Assembly (NCBI GenBank): GCA_964472785.1 | Contig: CAYYMH010000018.1 | Coordinates: 17,175 to 81,174, forward strand | From: CAYYMH01 sp964472785 | GTDB lineage: Bacteria > Zhuqueibacterota > Zhuqueibacteria > Thermofontimicrobiales > Thermofontimicrobiaceae | Length of the DNA: 64,000 nucleotides | Reading direction: 5' to 3' | Shown: in pieces, positions 26,152-33,868 of the stretch | Layout: each line of letters begins with the position of its first letter | Numbering within the stretch: position 1 is the first letter of the stretch | Notes under the pieces: generated by a model | Seen by the model: the letters and a program-made list of their open reading frames with translations, nothing else | Database searches by the model: none | Told to the model about the DNA's origin: nothing | Program-made: the position numbers and the translations under genes

Positions 26152-27576
26152 TTATGACTCACTAACCACATGAATTTTCATCAAATTGGTGGTGCCTTTG
26201 ACAAAAATCGGTGTGCCCAATGAAACAATAATTACGTCGCCTTCATCAACAATATTTCGTTCCAGCAAAATTTTTTCCGTCTGCTCAATAATCTCATCTG
26301 TAGTGTCGATATAATCCATTTTTAGCGGCACTACTCCCCACGATAGGTTCAGTTGATGTTGCACCTTATCGTCCGACGTAAATGCAATAATATCTGTCCG
26401 CGGCCGGTACTTTGAAACCATACGCGCTGTGAATCCGGAATTTGTAAAGGCAACGATAGCTTTCACGTTAAGCTGTTCAGCCGCTTCGCAGGCAGAGTTA
26501 CTCACTGCATCAGCGATGGACTGCGTCTGTTGAATTGTTGTTTCCAGATGGGATTCGTAACAGATGTTACTGGATGCTTCCGCTTCTCTGATGATTTTAT
26601 CCATGGTTTTGACCGTCTCCATCGGATAATGTCCGGTGGCAGTCTCTGCCGACAGCATCACCGCGTCGGTTCCGTCAAAAATGGCATTGGCAACATCAGA
26701 GACTTCTGCGCGTGTAGGTCGCGACGCATCGCGCATCGATTCCAGCATCTGTGTTGCAGTAATCACCGGTTTTCCTTTTTTCAAACAGAGACGGATGATT
26801 TTTTTCTGCAACGTTGGTACTAATTCCAGCGGCATTTCAACACCCAAATCACCCCGGGCAATCATAATCCCGTCACTGGTATCGACAATATCTTCCAGAT
26901 TTTCGATTGCTTCGGGCTTCTCCAATTTCGCCATCACCATGATGTTTTTCTTTTTCTCATCGATAATTTTTTTTACCTGCTTGATATCTTCTGCTTTCCT
27001 GACAAATGACAACGCTACCATATCCACGTCGTGTTCGATCCCAAAGAGCAAATCATTCTGGTCTTTTTCAGTGAATGATGGTTGGCTGATAAAAACGCCG
27101 GGCAAATTAATCCCCTTATGATCGGATAATGTGCCACCTTCTTCAACCAAACAGAGCACCTCATTATTGAATACTTTCTCCACTTTTAATCGAATCAATC
27201 CGTCGTCCAGTAAAACCGTGTCCCCTTTTTTGACATCGCCGGGCAATTCTTTGTAAGTGGTTGAAATTTGGTTTTCATCACCCATCACATCATCGACTAC
27301 TATTTTGATTTTCGATCCTGAAATAAGCTGGACTTTCCCGTTTTTTATCTTCCCCACTCGCAGTTTCGGTCCCTGCAGGTCCTGCAATATCGTGATCGGT
27401 TTATCTAATTTACGGGACAATGATCTCAAAATTTCAATCATCTTTTTGTGGTATTCTTGTGTGCCGTGGGAAAAATTCAGCCGCGCCACATCCATGCCTA
27501 TTTTGATGAGTTCAGCAACCTTTTCGCCGGTGTCTGTTGCCGGACCGAGTGTACACACAATTTTTGTTCTTCGCAT
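26152..27576 (-). CDS. pyk: Pyruvate kinase
   Basis: Converts phosphoenolpyruvate and ADP to pyruvate and ATP in glycolysis. The 474-residue length is standard. Motifs in order are RRTKIVCTLGPAT at the N-terminus, MDVARLNFSHGT, LQDLQGPKLRVG, the beta-domain stretch GDTVLLDDGLI, the signature IMVMAKLEKPEAI with the catalytic Lys, IARGDLGVEMP, KPVITATQMLESM and DAVMLSAETATGHYP. The C-terminal allosteric domain from ~350 is present. It follows comEC by 13 bases in an apparently continuous operon. Confidence 0.97.
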   Translation of the reverse strand: MRRTKIVCTLGPATDTGEKVAELIKIGMDVARLNFSHGTQEYHKKMIEILRSLSRKLDKPITILQDLQGPKLRVGKIKNGKVQLISGSKIKIVVDDVMGDENQISTTYKELPGDVKKGDTVLLDDGLIRLKVEKVFNNEVLCLVEEGGTLSDHKGINLPGVFISQPSFTEKDQNDLLFGIEHDVDMVALSFVRKAEDIKQVKKIIDEKKKNIMVMAKLEKPEAIENLEDIVDTSDGIMIARGDLGVEMPLELVPTLQKKIIRLCLKKGKPVITATQMLESMRDASRPTRAEVSDVANAIFDGTDAVMLSAETATGHYPMETVKTMDKIIREAEASSNICYESHLETTIQQTQSIADAVSNSACEAAEQLNVKAIVAFTNSGFTARMVSKYRPRTDIIAFTSDDKVQHQLNLSWGVVPLKMDYIDTTDEIIEQTEKILLERNIVDEGDVIIVSLGTPIFVKGTTNLMKIHVVSES

Positions 27577-27589
27577 ATTTAATTTCCAC

Positions 27590-29980
27590 TCAATGAATTC
27601 GTTCTAATTTTTTACCATCGGTTCGGAAAATAATGGCGCCCTGCTGGTCTGTTCGCAGGACATTGATTTTCAATCTTTTTAGTCGGTTTATCACGGACGA
27701 ATCAGGAAAATTAAACCGATTGTGTTTACCGAGCGAAACGACAGCGTATTCCGGATTGACCTGTGTCAATAAATTCAGCGTTGATGACGTTTTGCTGCCG
27801 TGATGCGGAATTTTGAGCACATCCGATTTTAAAATATCACCATAATAAGTCAGTACGATTTCAGCCTTCTGCTCAATATCGCCGGCAAAAAGAAAACTGC
27901 GCTCACCGTAAACAATTTTCAATACCACCGAACTGTTGTTTACATCATGCTGATATTGCCGCAGAAAAGCGTCTCCCGGATGAAGCACAAAAACACCGAC
28001 GCCATCGATCATTTTCAAAAACGAGGCTCGATTTACCAATTGATGCTGAAGCTGCAAACTATCGATCAAAAATTGATATATCGAGCAAACCTGTGAATCA
28101 TGGTACAAACCAGTGTCGATTATTCGCTCCGCCCGAACATGTCGCAAAACTGCCGGCATCCCGCCGATGTGATCGTTATCCGCATGAGACAACACCAGTG
28201 TTTGGATTTCATCAATCCCTTGTCTTTTAAAATAAGGAACCAAAAAAGCTTCCCCGGCATCGAATCCTAACAAATTGGGCCCGGCATCAATCAGCATGTT
28301 CTCGCCGTTGGGAAAAGTGACCAGCGCAGCGTCTCCCTGACCCACATCAAAAAATGTCACGTACAACCAATTTTGAGAAAGAAGTACTGACCGCCACAGC
28401 AGAATATTCCCCAAAACGAGCACCGAAAAAATCAGCAGCTTTTGAAATCTTCTTTTGTTTAAATTTAAGAAGATCCACAAGAAAAAATAGTAAACAGCAA
28501 TCAACCAAAAGCTTATTGCGATCATTTCGAATGAAGCAAAATCCAAGCGTCCCACTGTTTCGATCAGCCAGATCAAAAAACGGAGACATAAACTGCTGGT
28601 ATTGGCAAAAAGTTCGCCAACCGGGAAACAGATCACACCAAATAGCACCGACGCAAATCCGTACGCAATGACAATTCCCACAGCAGGGATAACCAGTAAA
28701 TTCACCAAAATCGAAACCACGGGCAACCGATGAAAATAATAAACAACAATCGGCAGTGTGCCCAATTGTGCCGCCAGCGAAACCAAAAATAGAGTAATGG
28801 TATATTCACCGAATTTCTTCTGCATTAATTTACGAATTAATCGGTTCTTTTCAAAGAGGTTTTTTAATTTTTGATAAATGAGCACGATAGAAAGGATGGC
28901 TGCAAATGATAGTTGGAATGATGCCTGAAATAACTCCAACGGATTGATGAATAAAATAATTACCGCGGCTGCCGCGATGATATTAATAATATCCACCGGT
29001 CGCTGCAGCAATCGGCCGAACAGAAACAAAGAAGCCATTAATGAAGCCCGAACAATCGGCGGTTTAAAACCGACAATCAAATTATAAAACAGCAGGCTCA
29101 ATAAAACGAAGATTATTTTCCAGCGACCGGGTATTTGAAGCAGACCAAAAATCGCAAAGAAGATGATTAACAAATACCCCACATGCAGCCCGGAAATGGC
29201 CAGGGCGTGAATAACGCCACACTTTGCAAAGGATTCTTTCAACTCGTAGGGAATTTCTCCGCGTTCACCCAACAGCAGTCCTTGCATCAGCGTTCTGGGT
29301 TTTCCGTCATATAAAGAATTAATTGTTTGCTGAATTTTAGCTTTAACTCCAAAGATTGTTTTTCGGAAGGAGAAATGTTCCGGACTCGACAACTTTATCA
29401 AATGCTGTTTCCGATAAACAGTGACGATACCGTAAACACCCTGGGCTGCCAGATATTTTTTATAATTGAATTCTCCCGGATTGCGTTCTCCGGGTGGTTC
29501 CCTCAATTTTGAATAAAGCTGAATTTTATCTCCGTAAACCGGATCAAATTTAAAGTCCTTCACGCGGACGAGTATCTTACCATTTGTCTGATGAACAGCC
29601 GAATCGAAAATCAGGGTATCGACTGCCATTTCAAATTCAATGCGATTTTGCCGCTGATGGGGAAATCCGACGACTTTTCCAATGATGGTGATACGTTCGT
29701 TGGAATCCAAATAACGGGTGATATGATTTCCCGGGAATATTTTGGTAGAGATTGAATAACGAAAGAGACCGGCTATAATGATGGCTAATATGATGAAAAT
29801 CGCATTTGACGTACTAAAGTATCGCATAGTAAACAAAATCAGGATCAGGAGAACCAGTAACGCCGCCAGCAGAAAAAACAGATTGACGAAAAAAAAGTTA
29901 CCGATAATGATCCCGACCATGAAGGGAATGACGAACTTGAGGGCAGGTTTTGTATCGAAATAATTTATCAGTGACTTCAT
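27590..29980 (-). CDS. comEC: DNA-uptake channel protein ComEC/Rec2
   Basis: Forms the inner-membrane channel for single-stranded DNA during natural transformation. It has 796 residues with the full family layout: N-terminal membrane helices and DUF4131 OB-like domain (~1-200), the competence domain with ~10 helices and the signature HALAISGLHVGYLLIIFF (~230-500), and a C-terminal metallo-beta-lactamase domain with VLSHADNDHIGGMPAVL and IPHHGSKTSS (~540-790), possibly the nuclease that degrades one strand. The gene lies 16 bases after coaE. comF is also in this window (48589), so at least two competence genes are near each other. Confidence 0.93.
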   Translation of the reverse strand: MKSLINYFDTKPALKFVIPFMVGIIIGNFFFVNLFFLLAALLVLLILILFTMRYFSTSNAIFIILAIIIAGLFRYSISTKIFPGNHITRYLDSNERITIIGKVVGFPHQRQNRIEFEMAVDTLIFDSAVHQTNGKILVRVKDFKFDPVYGDKIQLYSKLREPPGERNPGEFNYKKYLAAQGVYGIVTVYRKQHLIKLSSPEHFSFRKTIFGVKAKIQQTINSLYDGKPRTLMQGLLLGERGEIPYELKESFAKCGVIHALAISGLHVGYLLIIFFAIFGLLQIPGRWKIIFVLLSLLFYNLIVGFKPPIVRASLMASLFLFGRLLQRPVDIINIIAAAAVIILFINPLELFQASFQLSFAAILSIVLIYQKLKNLFEKNRLIRKLMQKKFGEYTITLFLVSLAAQLGTLPIVVYYFHRLPVVSILVNLLVIPAVGIVIAYGFASVLFGVICFPVGELFANTSSLCLRFLIWLIETVGRLDFASFEMIAISFWLIAVYYFFLWIFLNLNKRRFQKLLIFSVLVLGNILLWRSVLLSQNWLYVTFFDVGQGDAALVTFPNGENMLIDAGPNLLGFDAGEAFLVPYFKRQGIDEIQTLVLSHADNDHIGGMPAVLRHVRAERIIDTGLYHDSQVCSIYQFLIDSLQLQHQLVNRASFLKMIDGVGVFVLHPGDAFLRQYQHDVNNSSVVLKIVYGERSFLFAGDIEQKAEIVLTYYGDILKSDVLKIPHHGSKTSSTLNLLTQVNPEYAVVSLGKHNRFNFPDSSVINRLKRLKINVLRTDQQGAIIFRTDGKKLERIH

Positions 29981-29996
29981 CTGTGAAGGTCAAAAA

Positions 29997-30623
29997 TTAA
30001 ACGGTTCCGTGTTTTGGTGAATTTGCTTTTTCCTGAAGCCAACGCGCCAACGCTTTTGTCCGACTTTTCAAATCATTCAATGTGCCGTTATTATGGATCA
30101 CGTAATCTGCCCGACGTATTTTCTCACTCAGTGGCATTTGGGATTCGATGCGTTTCTGAATCTGAATCTCATCAGTATCATCTCTTATTTTTAACCGCTG
30201 AATGACTGTTTCGGGAGAGGCGCTCACCACGATAACGAGATCAAAATATTTATCCGATCCGGATTCGTAAATCAATGCTGCTTCAATACCGGCGATTTGA
30301 AAATGCCCGGATTGAAACAGTTTTTCAAGCATGCGATGTTCTGCTTCGATGACTTTGGGATGGACAATCCGATTAATTTTCTCTTTAGCCGGTTCATCAT
30401 TGAATATTATTTCAGAAACTCTTTTGCGGTTCAGCCGCCCGTTCGGGAAATAAACATCTTCGCCAAACGATTCGATCAAACTTGATCTGATTTCTTCATC
30501 GCTATTCATCAATTTGCGTGCGACTAAATCTGCCGGAATGATCGGGATGCCTTGTTCCCGGAGTATTTTACTGACTTCAGATTTTCCGCAGCCGATCCCG
30601 CCTGTGATTCCAACTTTGAGCAT
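29997..30623 (-). CDS. coaE: Dephospho-CoA kinase
   Basis: Catalyses the last step of coenzyme A synthesis, phosphorylating dephospho-CoA at the 3' hydroxyl. The start is ATG 30623, preceded by AAAGGTG; an upstream in-frame ATG at 30647 is less likely. The 208-residue protein opens with LKVGITGGIGCGKSEVS (P-loop), then IPIIPADLVARKLM (substrate-binding Asp), NRIVHPKVIEAE and the lid KIRDDTDEIQIQKRI. The length is typical. It lies 23 bases after the lipoprotein gene and 16 before comEC. Confidence 0.95.
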   Translation of the reverse strand: MLKVGITGGIGCGKSEVSKILREQGIPIIPADLVARKLMNSDEEIRSSLIESFGEDVYFPNGRLNRKRVSEIIFNDEPAKEKINRIVHPKVIEAEHRMLEKLFQSGHFQIAGIEAALIYESGSDKYFDLVIVVSASPETVIQRLKIRDDTDEIQIQKRIESQMPLSEKIRRADYVIHNNGTLNDLKSRTKALARWLQEKANSPKHGTV

Positions 30624-30646
30624 GAATGCACCTTTCTGCTTGAACA

Positions 30647-31789
30647 TTAAGCAGCGATTTTTACCTTCGGTTTAAATTTCCGCCAGAAAAAACGACCAAA
30701 AATAATAGCGGTCATGAGCACATTTAACGCCGGAAATAAAATCAGAAACCAGAATCCGGTTTTAAGCAAAATTGGCGGCACCGACACTGCCTTTGCAATC
30801 AGGGATGCCGCATGGTTAATCAAATCGGGTTTTGCAATTGCCAGCGCCAAAACATACCACTTCACATAGCGGAAGCGAAATAGCGTTCGGATCGGAATCG
30901 TCCGCCAGACTGCTCTTGAAACGCTTCCCACACGCGCAAGCCGGCTCGATTTTACCGCTGTTCGCGTACCCTGACGAACCGCTGATTTTTCAGCAAATGA
31001 AACCACCCGCGTTCCTCGCAGGGAAGCAATGCCTGCTTTAGCCGACCGCGTGAACCAAACCGCAAACGGAATGAGTACCACCACATCAATTCCAGCGTCG
31101 ATCAGTTCACTTGCCGTCACCTTTTTAACTCCTCTCGTTACTACTGCTTCATTAAATTGGGAAAGTCCGCCGGTGAAAAAGTTGACCAGTGCGCTGGTTG
31201 TGGTGGAGACATAATTTCGTTTAGCGCCATTTTCGGTGTAAATAAACCGGGCTAAAAAATTATGCTTCTGCTGGTGAATTTCATTTAAAATAGCAAGCAA
31301 TCGCTTCTGGCGTTGGGAGAGGGAATCATTTTCAGTGCCCTTTCCAAAAAGATCGGAAATCCATTCGGACATTTTCTGTTCAATGTTCAACGCGAGATTT
31401 CCCTCATCGTAAAAATAATCCAGCACCGGCACTGTGTGATGGGGTCCGAATTCCTCAACCACATCATAAAAAAGCTGATAATTTTTTAGTTCCTCATAAA
31501 CTCGCCTGGTTGCTTCGGGATATTTTTCCAGTGCGATCAAGCCGTTCAAATCCAGTCTGTCCACAATTTCCAATTCCAGCACATCGTATTCTTTCAGCCG
31601 ACCAAGATCGATCGACGAATGTTGAGCAATATCTTCAATCAAATAATCCCGCCTGATCCGGTCAGTATTCGGTGATTTGAAAAAGGTGTTCCAGGTAATA
31701 CACCCAGTGATCAGAATGAGGATGAAAGTGATGATAAGGATTCTACCCTCGAAATTTAGAAAGCGTTTTAGTAAAGTTCCAATTTTCAT
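30647..31789 (-). CDS. Predicted membrane lipoprotein of unknown function
   Basis: A 380-residue protein; ATG at 31789 is chosen for AGAGGA four bases upstream. The N-terminal hydrophobic segment ends in a lipobox (LITGC, Cys30). Residues ~40-190 look soluble and helical and are rich in charged residues. The last ~190 residues include membrane segments (AGIDVVVLIPFAVWFT, WYVLALAIAKP, FWFLILFPALNVLMTAIIFG) and a basic region between them. No family is recognised. It heads the coaE-comEC-pyk run, and a RAYT repeat copy begins less than 40 bases upstream of its start. Confidence 0.65.
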   Translation of the reverse strand: MKIGTLLKRFLNFEGRILIITFILILITGCITWNTFFKSPNTDRIRRDYLIEDIAQHSSIDLGRLKEYDVLELEIVDRLDLNGLIALEKYPEATRRVYEELKNYQLFYDVVEEFGPHHTVPVLDYFYDEGNLALNIEQKMSEWISDLFGKGTENDSLSQRQKRLLAILNEIHQQKHNFLARFIYTENGAKRNYVSTTTSALVNFFTGGLSQFNEAVVTRGVKKVTASELIDAGIDVVVLIPFAVWFTRSAKAGIASLRGTRVVSFAEKSAVRQGTRTAVKSSRLARVGSVSRAVWRTIPIRTLFRFRYVKWYVLALAIAKPDLINHAASLIAKAVSVPPILLKTGFWFLILFPALNVLMTAIIFGRFFWRKFKPKVKIAA

Positions 31790-31827
31790 CTTTTCCTCTT
31801 TTACCAAGCATCGGCGCAAAAACAGTT

Positions 31828-32035
31828 TCTTTTTTGGATTGCATTAACTATGTTAATGCCAAGCGGCGGAGCCGCTTAAATAAAGCCAGCCGTAATAATT
31901 CGACATCCAAATTACAAATAAATCTCTGTAAACTGCTTCAATTTAGCTATAATACATCCCCGAGTCGAATTGGGATTAGTTTCAGCGAATATATTGACTT
32001 CGTCAATATGGCTGTACACAGTTACAGTGCCCCAA
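31828..32035 (+). repeat. RAYT-associated repeat, copy 1
   Basis: About 205 bases starting TTGGATTGCATTAAC. It contains CATTAAC-TAT-GTTAATG, AAGCGGC-GGA-GCCGCTT and ATATTGAC-TTC-GTCAATAT hairpins, plus a degraded last hairpin (CTGTAC-ACA-GTTACAG, one A missing). It differs from copy 2 at about ten positions by eye. The end reads TGCCCCA instead of CACTCCA. Confidence 0.9.
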
Positions 32036-32044
32036 AACAACAGG

Positions 32045-32250
32045 TTCTTTGGATTGCATTAACTGTGTTAATGCCAAGCGGCGGAGCCGCTTAAACAAAG
32101 CCAGCCTTAACAATTCGACATCCAAATTACAAATAAATCTCTGTAAACTGCTTCAATTTAGCTGTAATACATCACCGAGTCGAATTGGGATTAGTTTCAG
32201 CGAATATATTGACTTCGTCAATATGGCTGTAACACAGTTACAGCACTCCA
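32045..32250 (+). repeat. RAYT-associated repeat, copy 2
   Basis: Contains four perfect hairpins, each with a 3-nt loop: 32057-32073 (CATTAAC/GTTAATG), 32076-32092 (AAGCGGC/GCCGCTT), 32206-32224 (ATATTGAC/GTCAATAT) and 32227-32243 (CTGTAAC/GTTACAG). On the minus strand the last hairpin is preceded by GGAG. It ends five bases from the transposase stop codon and follows copy 1 directly. Confidence 0.92.
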
Positions 32251-32254
32251 AAAA

Positions 32255-32800
32255 TTAAAAATCATCTTCGACAGATATCTTATCGAACGGGAATTTTTCT
32301 ACAATCCCCTTAACATCTCTCCATTCTTTCGAACGTTGGTAAAAACTGCCAAACTTCCACAATTTAGCGTCTTCAACATAGCCATGCTTCACTGGATTAA
32401 ACCAGATATAATTGATACGGACGAAATAAGATTTCTCATAAGTAATGCATTTGTCCCAGTAGTTGTACCAAATTTTATGAATATTTTTAAAATCTGCAGT
32501 ATTCTTTTTTAACCAAAGCGCGCTAAATTGATGGAAGTTCTTGATTACTCTGGATAAGGTGCTCGCGTCTTCTGGTGCATCTGCCATCAAATGATAGTGA
32601 TTATCCAGCAAAACCCAATCCTCGATTTTCCACCCGAAATGTTCAAAGCTCTTAAACATATATTTGAGAACTCCCTGCTTCAACTTTGCATCCCGGAAAT
32701 ATGGTTTCCTCTGATAGGTTGACCCGGTAATGAAATATTTCGCATTGGGTCTAAAAAGATGAGTCGGCGCATGAAAATACGTTTTAAATTCTTCTCTCAT
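32255..32800 (-). CDS. REP-associated tyrosine transposase (RAYT, Y1_Tnp / HUH family)
   Basis: A 181-residue HUH-type single-strand nuclease. Key residues are H68-Y-H70 in LLDNHYHLMAD, the metal-binding HUH motif, and a tyrosine in the helix SYFVRINYIWFNPVKHG (Y125 or Y131) that would attack DNA. The N-terminus RPNAKYFITGSTYQRKPYF is typical of the family. RAYTs are domesticated relatives of the IS200/IS605 transposase that recognise short palindromic REP elements flanked by a GTAG or GGAG tetranucleotide. Here the gene sits between repeat copies 2 and 3, with copy 2 just after its stop. The frame is intact, so it may be active. The Shine-Dalgarno sequence is weak. Confidence 0.9.
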   Translation of the reverse strand: MREEFKTYFHAPTHLFRPNAKYFITGSTYQRKPYFRDAKLKQGVLKYMFKSFEHFGWKIEDWVLLDNHYHLMADAPEDASTLSRVIKNFHQFSALWLKKNTADFKNIHKIWYNYWDKCITYEKSYFVRINYIWFNPVKHGYVEDAKLWKFGSFYQRSKEWRDVKGIVEKFPFDKISVEDDF

Positions 32801-32840
32801 CTTCGTTTTAATTTTTGATTGAATTAATTTATATATTGAC

Positions 32841-33049
32841 TTCTTTTTTGGATTACATTAACTGTGTTAATGCCAAGCGGCGGAGCCGTTTAAAATAATG
32901 TCAGATTTGATAATCCCGCATCCAAATTACAAATAAATCTCTGTAAACTGCTTCAATTTAGCTGTATACATCACAGAGTCGAATTGGTCGTAGTTTCAGC
33001 GATTATATTGACTTCGTCAATATGGCTGTAACACAGTTACAGCACTCCA
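32841..33049 (+). repeat. RAYT-associated repeat, copy 3
   Basis: Same orientation as copies 1 and 2, but more diverged in the middle (AATGTCAGATTTGATAATC). The first, third and fourth hairpins are kept; the second has one G-U pair (GCCGTTT). Its last ~13 bases form the 3' end of the creatininase-like gene. Confidence 0.9.
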
Positions 33050-33813
33050 TGCGGAAACAACTCATCAATCGTCGCTTCTGCCAATTCTACTAAAAAATCA
33101 GAAATGCGCTCGATTACAATGTCCATATATCTCACGCCCTTTTCAGCAGAAGCGTTGGCTGGATCAGCGGTGGCGCAATGATCATTGAGTTTGGAAAAGC
33201 GGCGGCTGGTTTTGACCCAGCCTTTTTCCAGCGCTTCAAAGCGGAACGGCCGTGCGCGACCGTCTTTCGCTTTTTCGATTTCCACCAACTCGGGAAAAAG
33301 TGCCAGCGCCACCGAGGTCTCAAATTCACCGGCGTGGTCATCCGGCTTGTCAAAAATCTCGTTGTAGCGATCCATTCCCACGGTCCACCAGTTGCACTGA
33401 AACACAAACACATCCAGATCGCATTGGATTTGGCGGATCAGCGGTGCGAAGTCGTTTCCACCGTGTCCGTTAAACAACACAATCTTCCGAATACCGTAGT
33501 GCCGAACAGATTGGATAATATCCCGCACTATCGAATCCAGCGTCTGTTGGGACACATGAATTGCCATCGGAAAATCCATCAGATTGCAGTCCACGCCATA
33601 CGGGATCGTGGGCAGACAAATCACAGATTTTACATGCTCCCAGGCGCGCTTGCAGCATTCCTTTGCCAGATGTGTTACATGAAGAAAATCCTGTCCCTCT
33701 GGTAAATGTAGATTGTGCGGCTCGATTGCTCCGATGGGTAGTACTGCCACTTCATACTGTTTTTCAGACAAACGTGCCAGGTTTGTTTCCGTCAAATCCC
33801 ATTCATGAATCAT
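33037..33813 (-). CDS. Creatininase-family amidohydrolase
   Basis: A 258-residue cytoplasmic metal-dependent amidohydrolase. Metal ligands are visible in LPIGAIE31PH33NLH36LPEG, in the NGHGGN motif near residue 118 and in DDHAGEFETS near residue 160. Creatininase-fold enzymes open cyclic amides or hydrolyse N-formyl groups; the exact substrate cannot be read here. GGAG precedes the ATG. It follows the sulfatase by 55 bases and closes the glycan-degradation run. The final codons (Gly-Val-Leu-stop) lie inside RAYT repeat copy 3, so the natural C-terminus was probably changed by insertion of that repeat. Confidence 0.88.
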   Translation of the reverse strand: MIHEWDLTETNLARLSEKQYEVAVLPIGAIEPHNLHLPEGQDFLHVTHLAKECCKRAWEHVKSVICLPTIPYGVDCNLMDFPMAIHVSQQTLDSIVRDIIQSVRHYGIRKIVLFNGHGGNDFAPLIRQIQCDLDVFVFQCNWWTVGMDRYNEIFDKPDDHAGEFETSVALALFPELVEIEKAKDGRARPFRFEALEKGWVKTSRRFSKLNDHCATADPANASAEKGVRYMDIVIERISDFLVELAEATIDELFPHGVL

Positions 33814-33868
33814 GAGTTGCTCCGCGAGTTAGGTTGTTTTAAATCGTTGTCTATTTATATTTGTGAGC

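Noticed and set aside
31834..32258. Two similar open frames (86 and 69 residues) that look like a small paralogous protein family
   Set aside because: They lie entirely within repeat copies 1 and 2 and start at TTG. The same frame in copy 3 hits a stop (TTA AAA TAA), so the similarity is that of the repeat, not of conserved coding.
31826..33049. CRISPR array, considered because of regularly repeated hairpins
   Set aside because: Only three copies of ~205 bp, without short unique spacers of even length and without cas genes.
33178..33705. 175-codon plus-strand frame
   Set aside because: Antisense to the creatininase-like gene, whose metal-site motifs make the minus strand the real coding strand.
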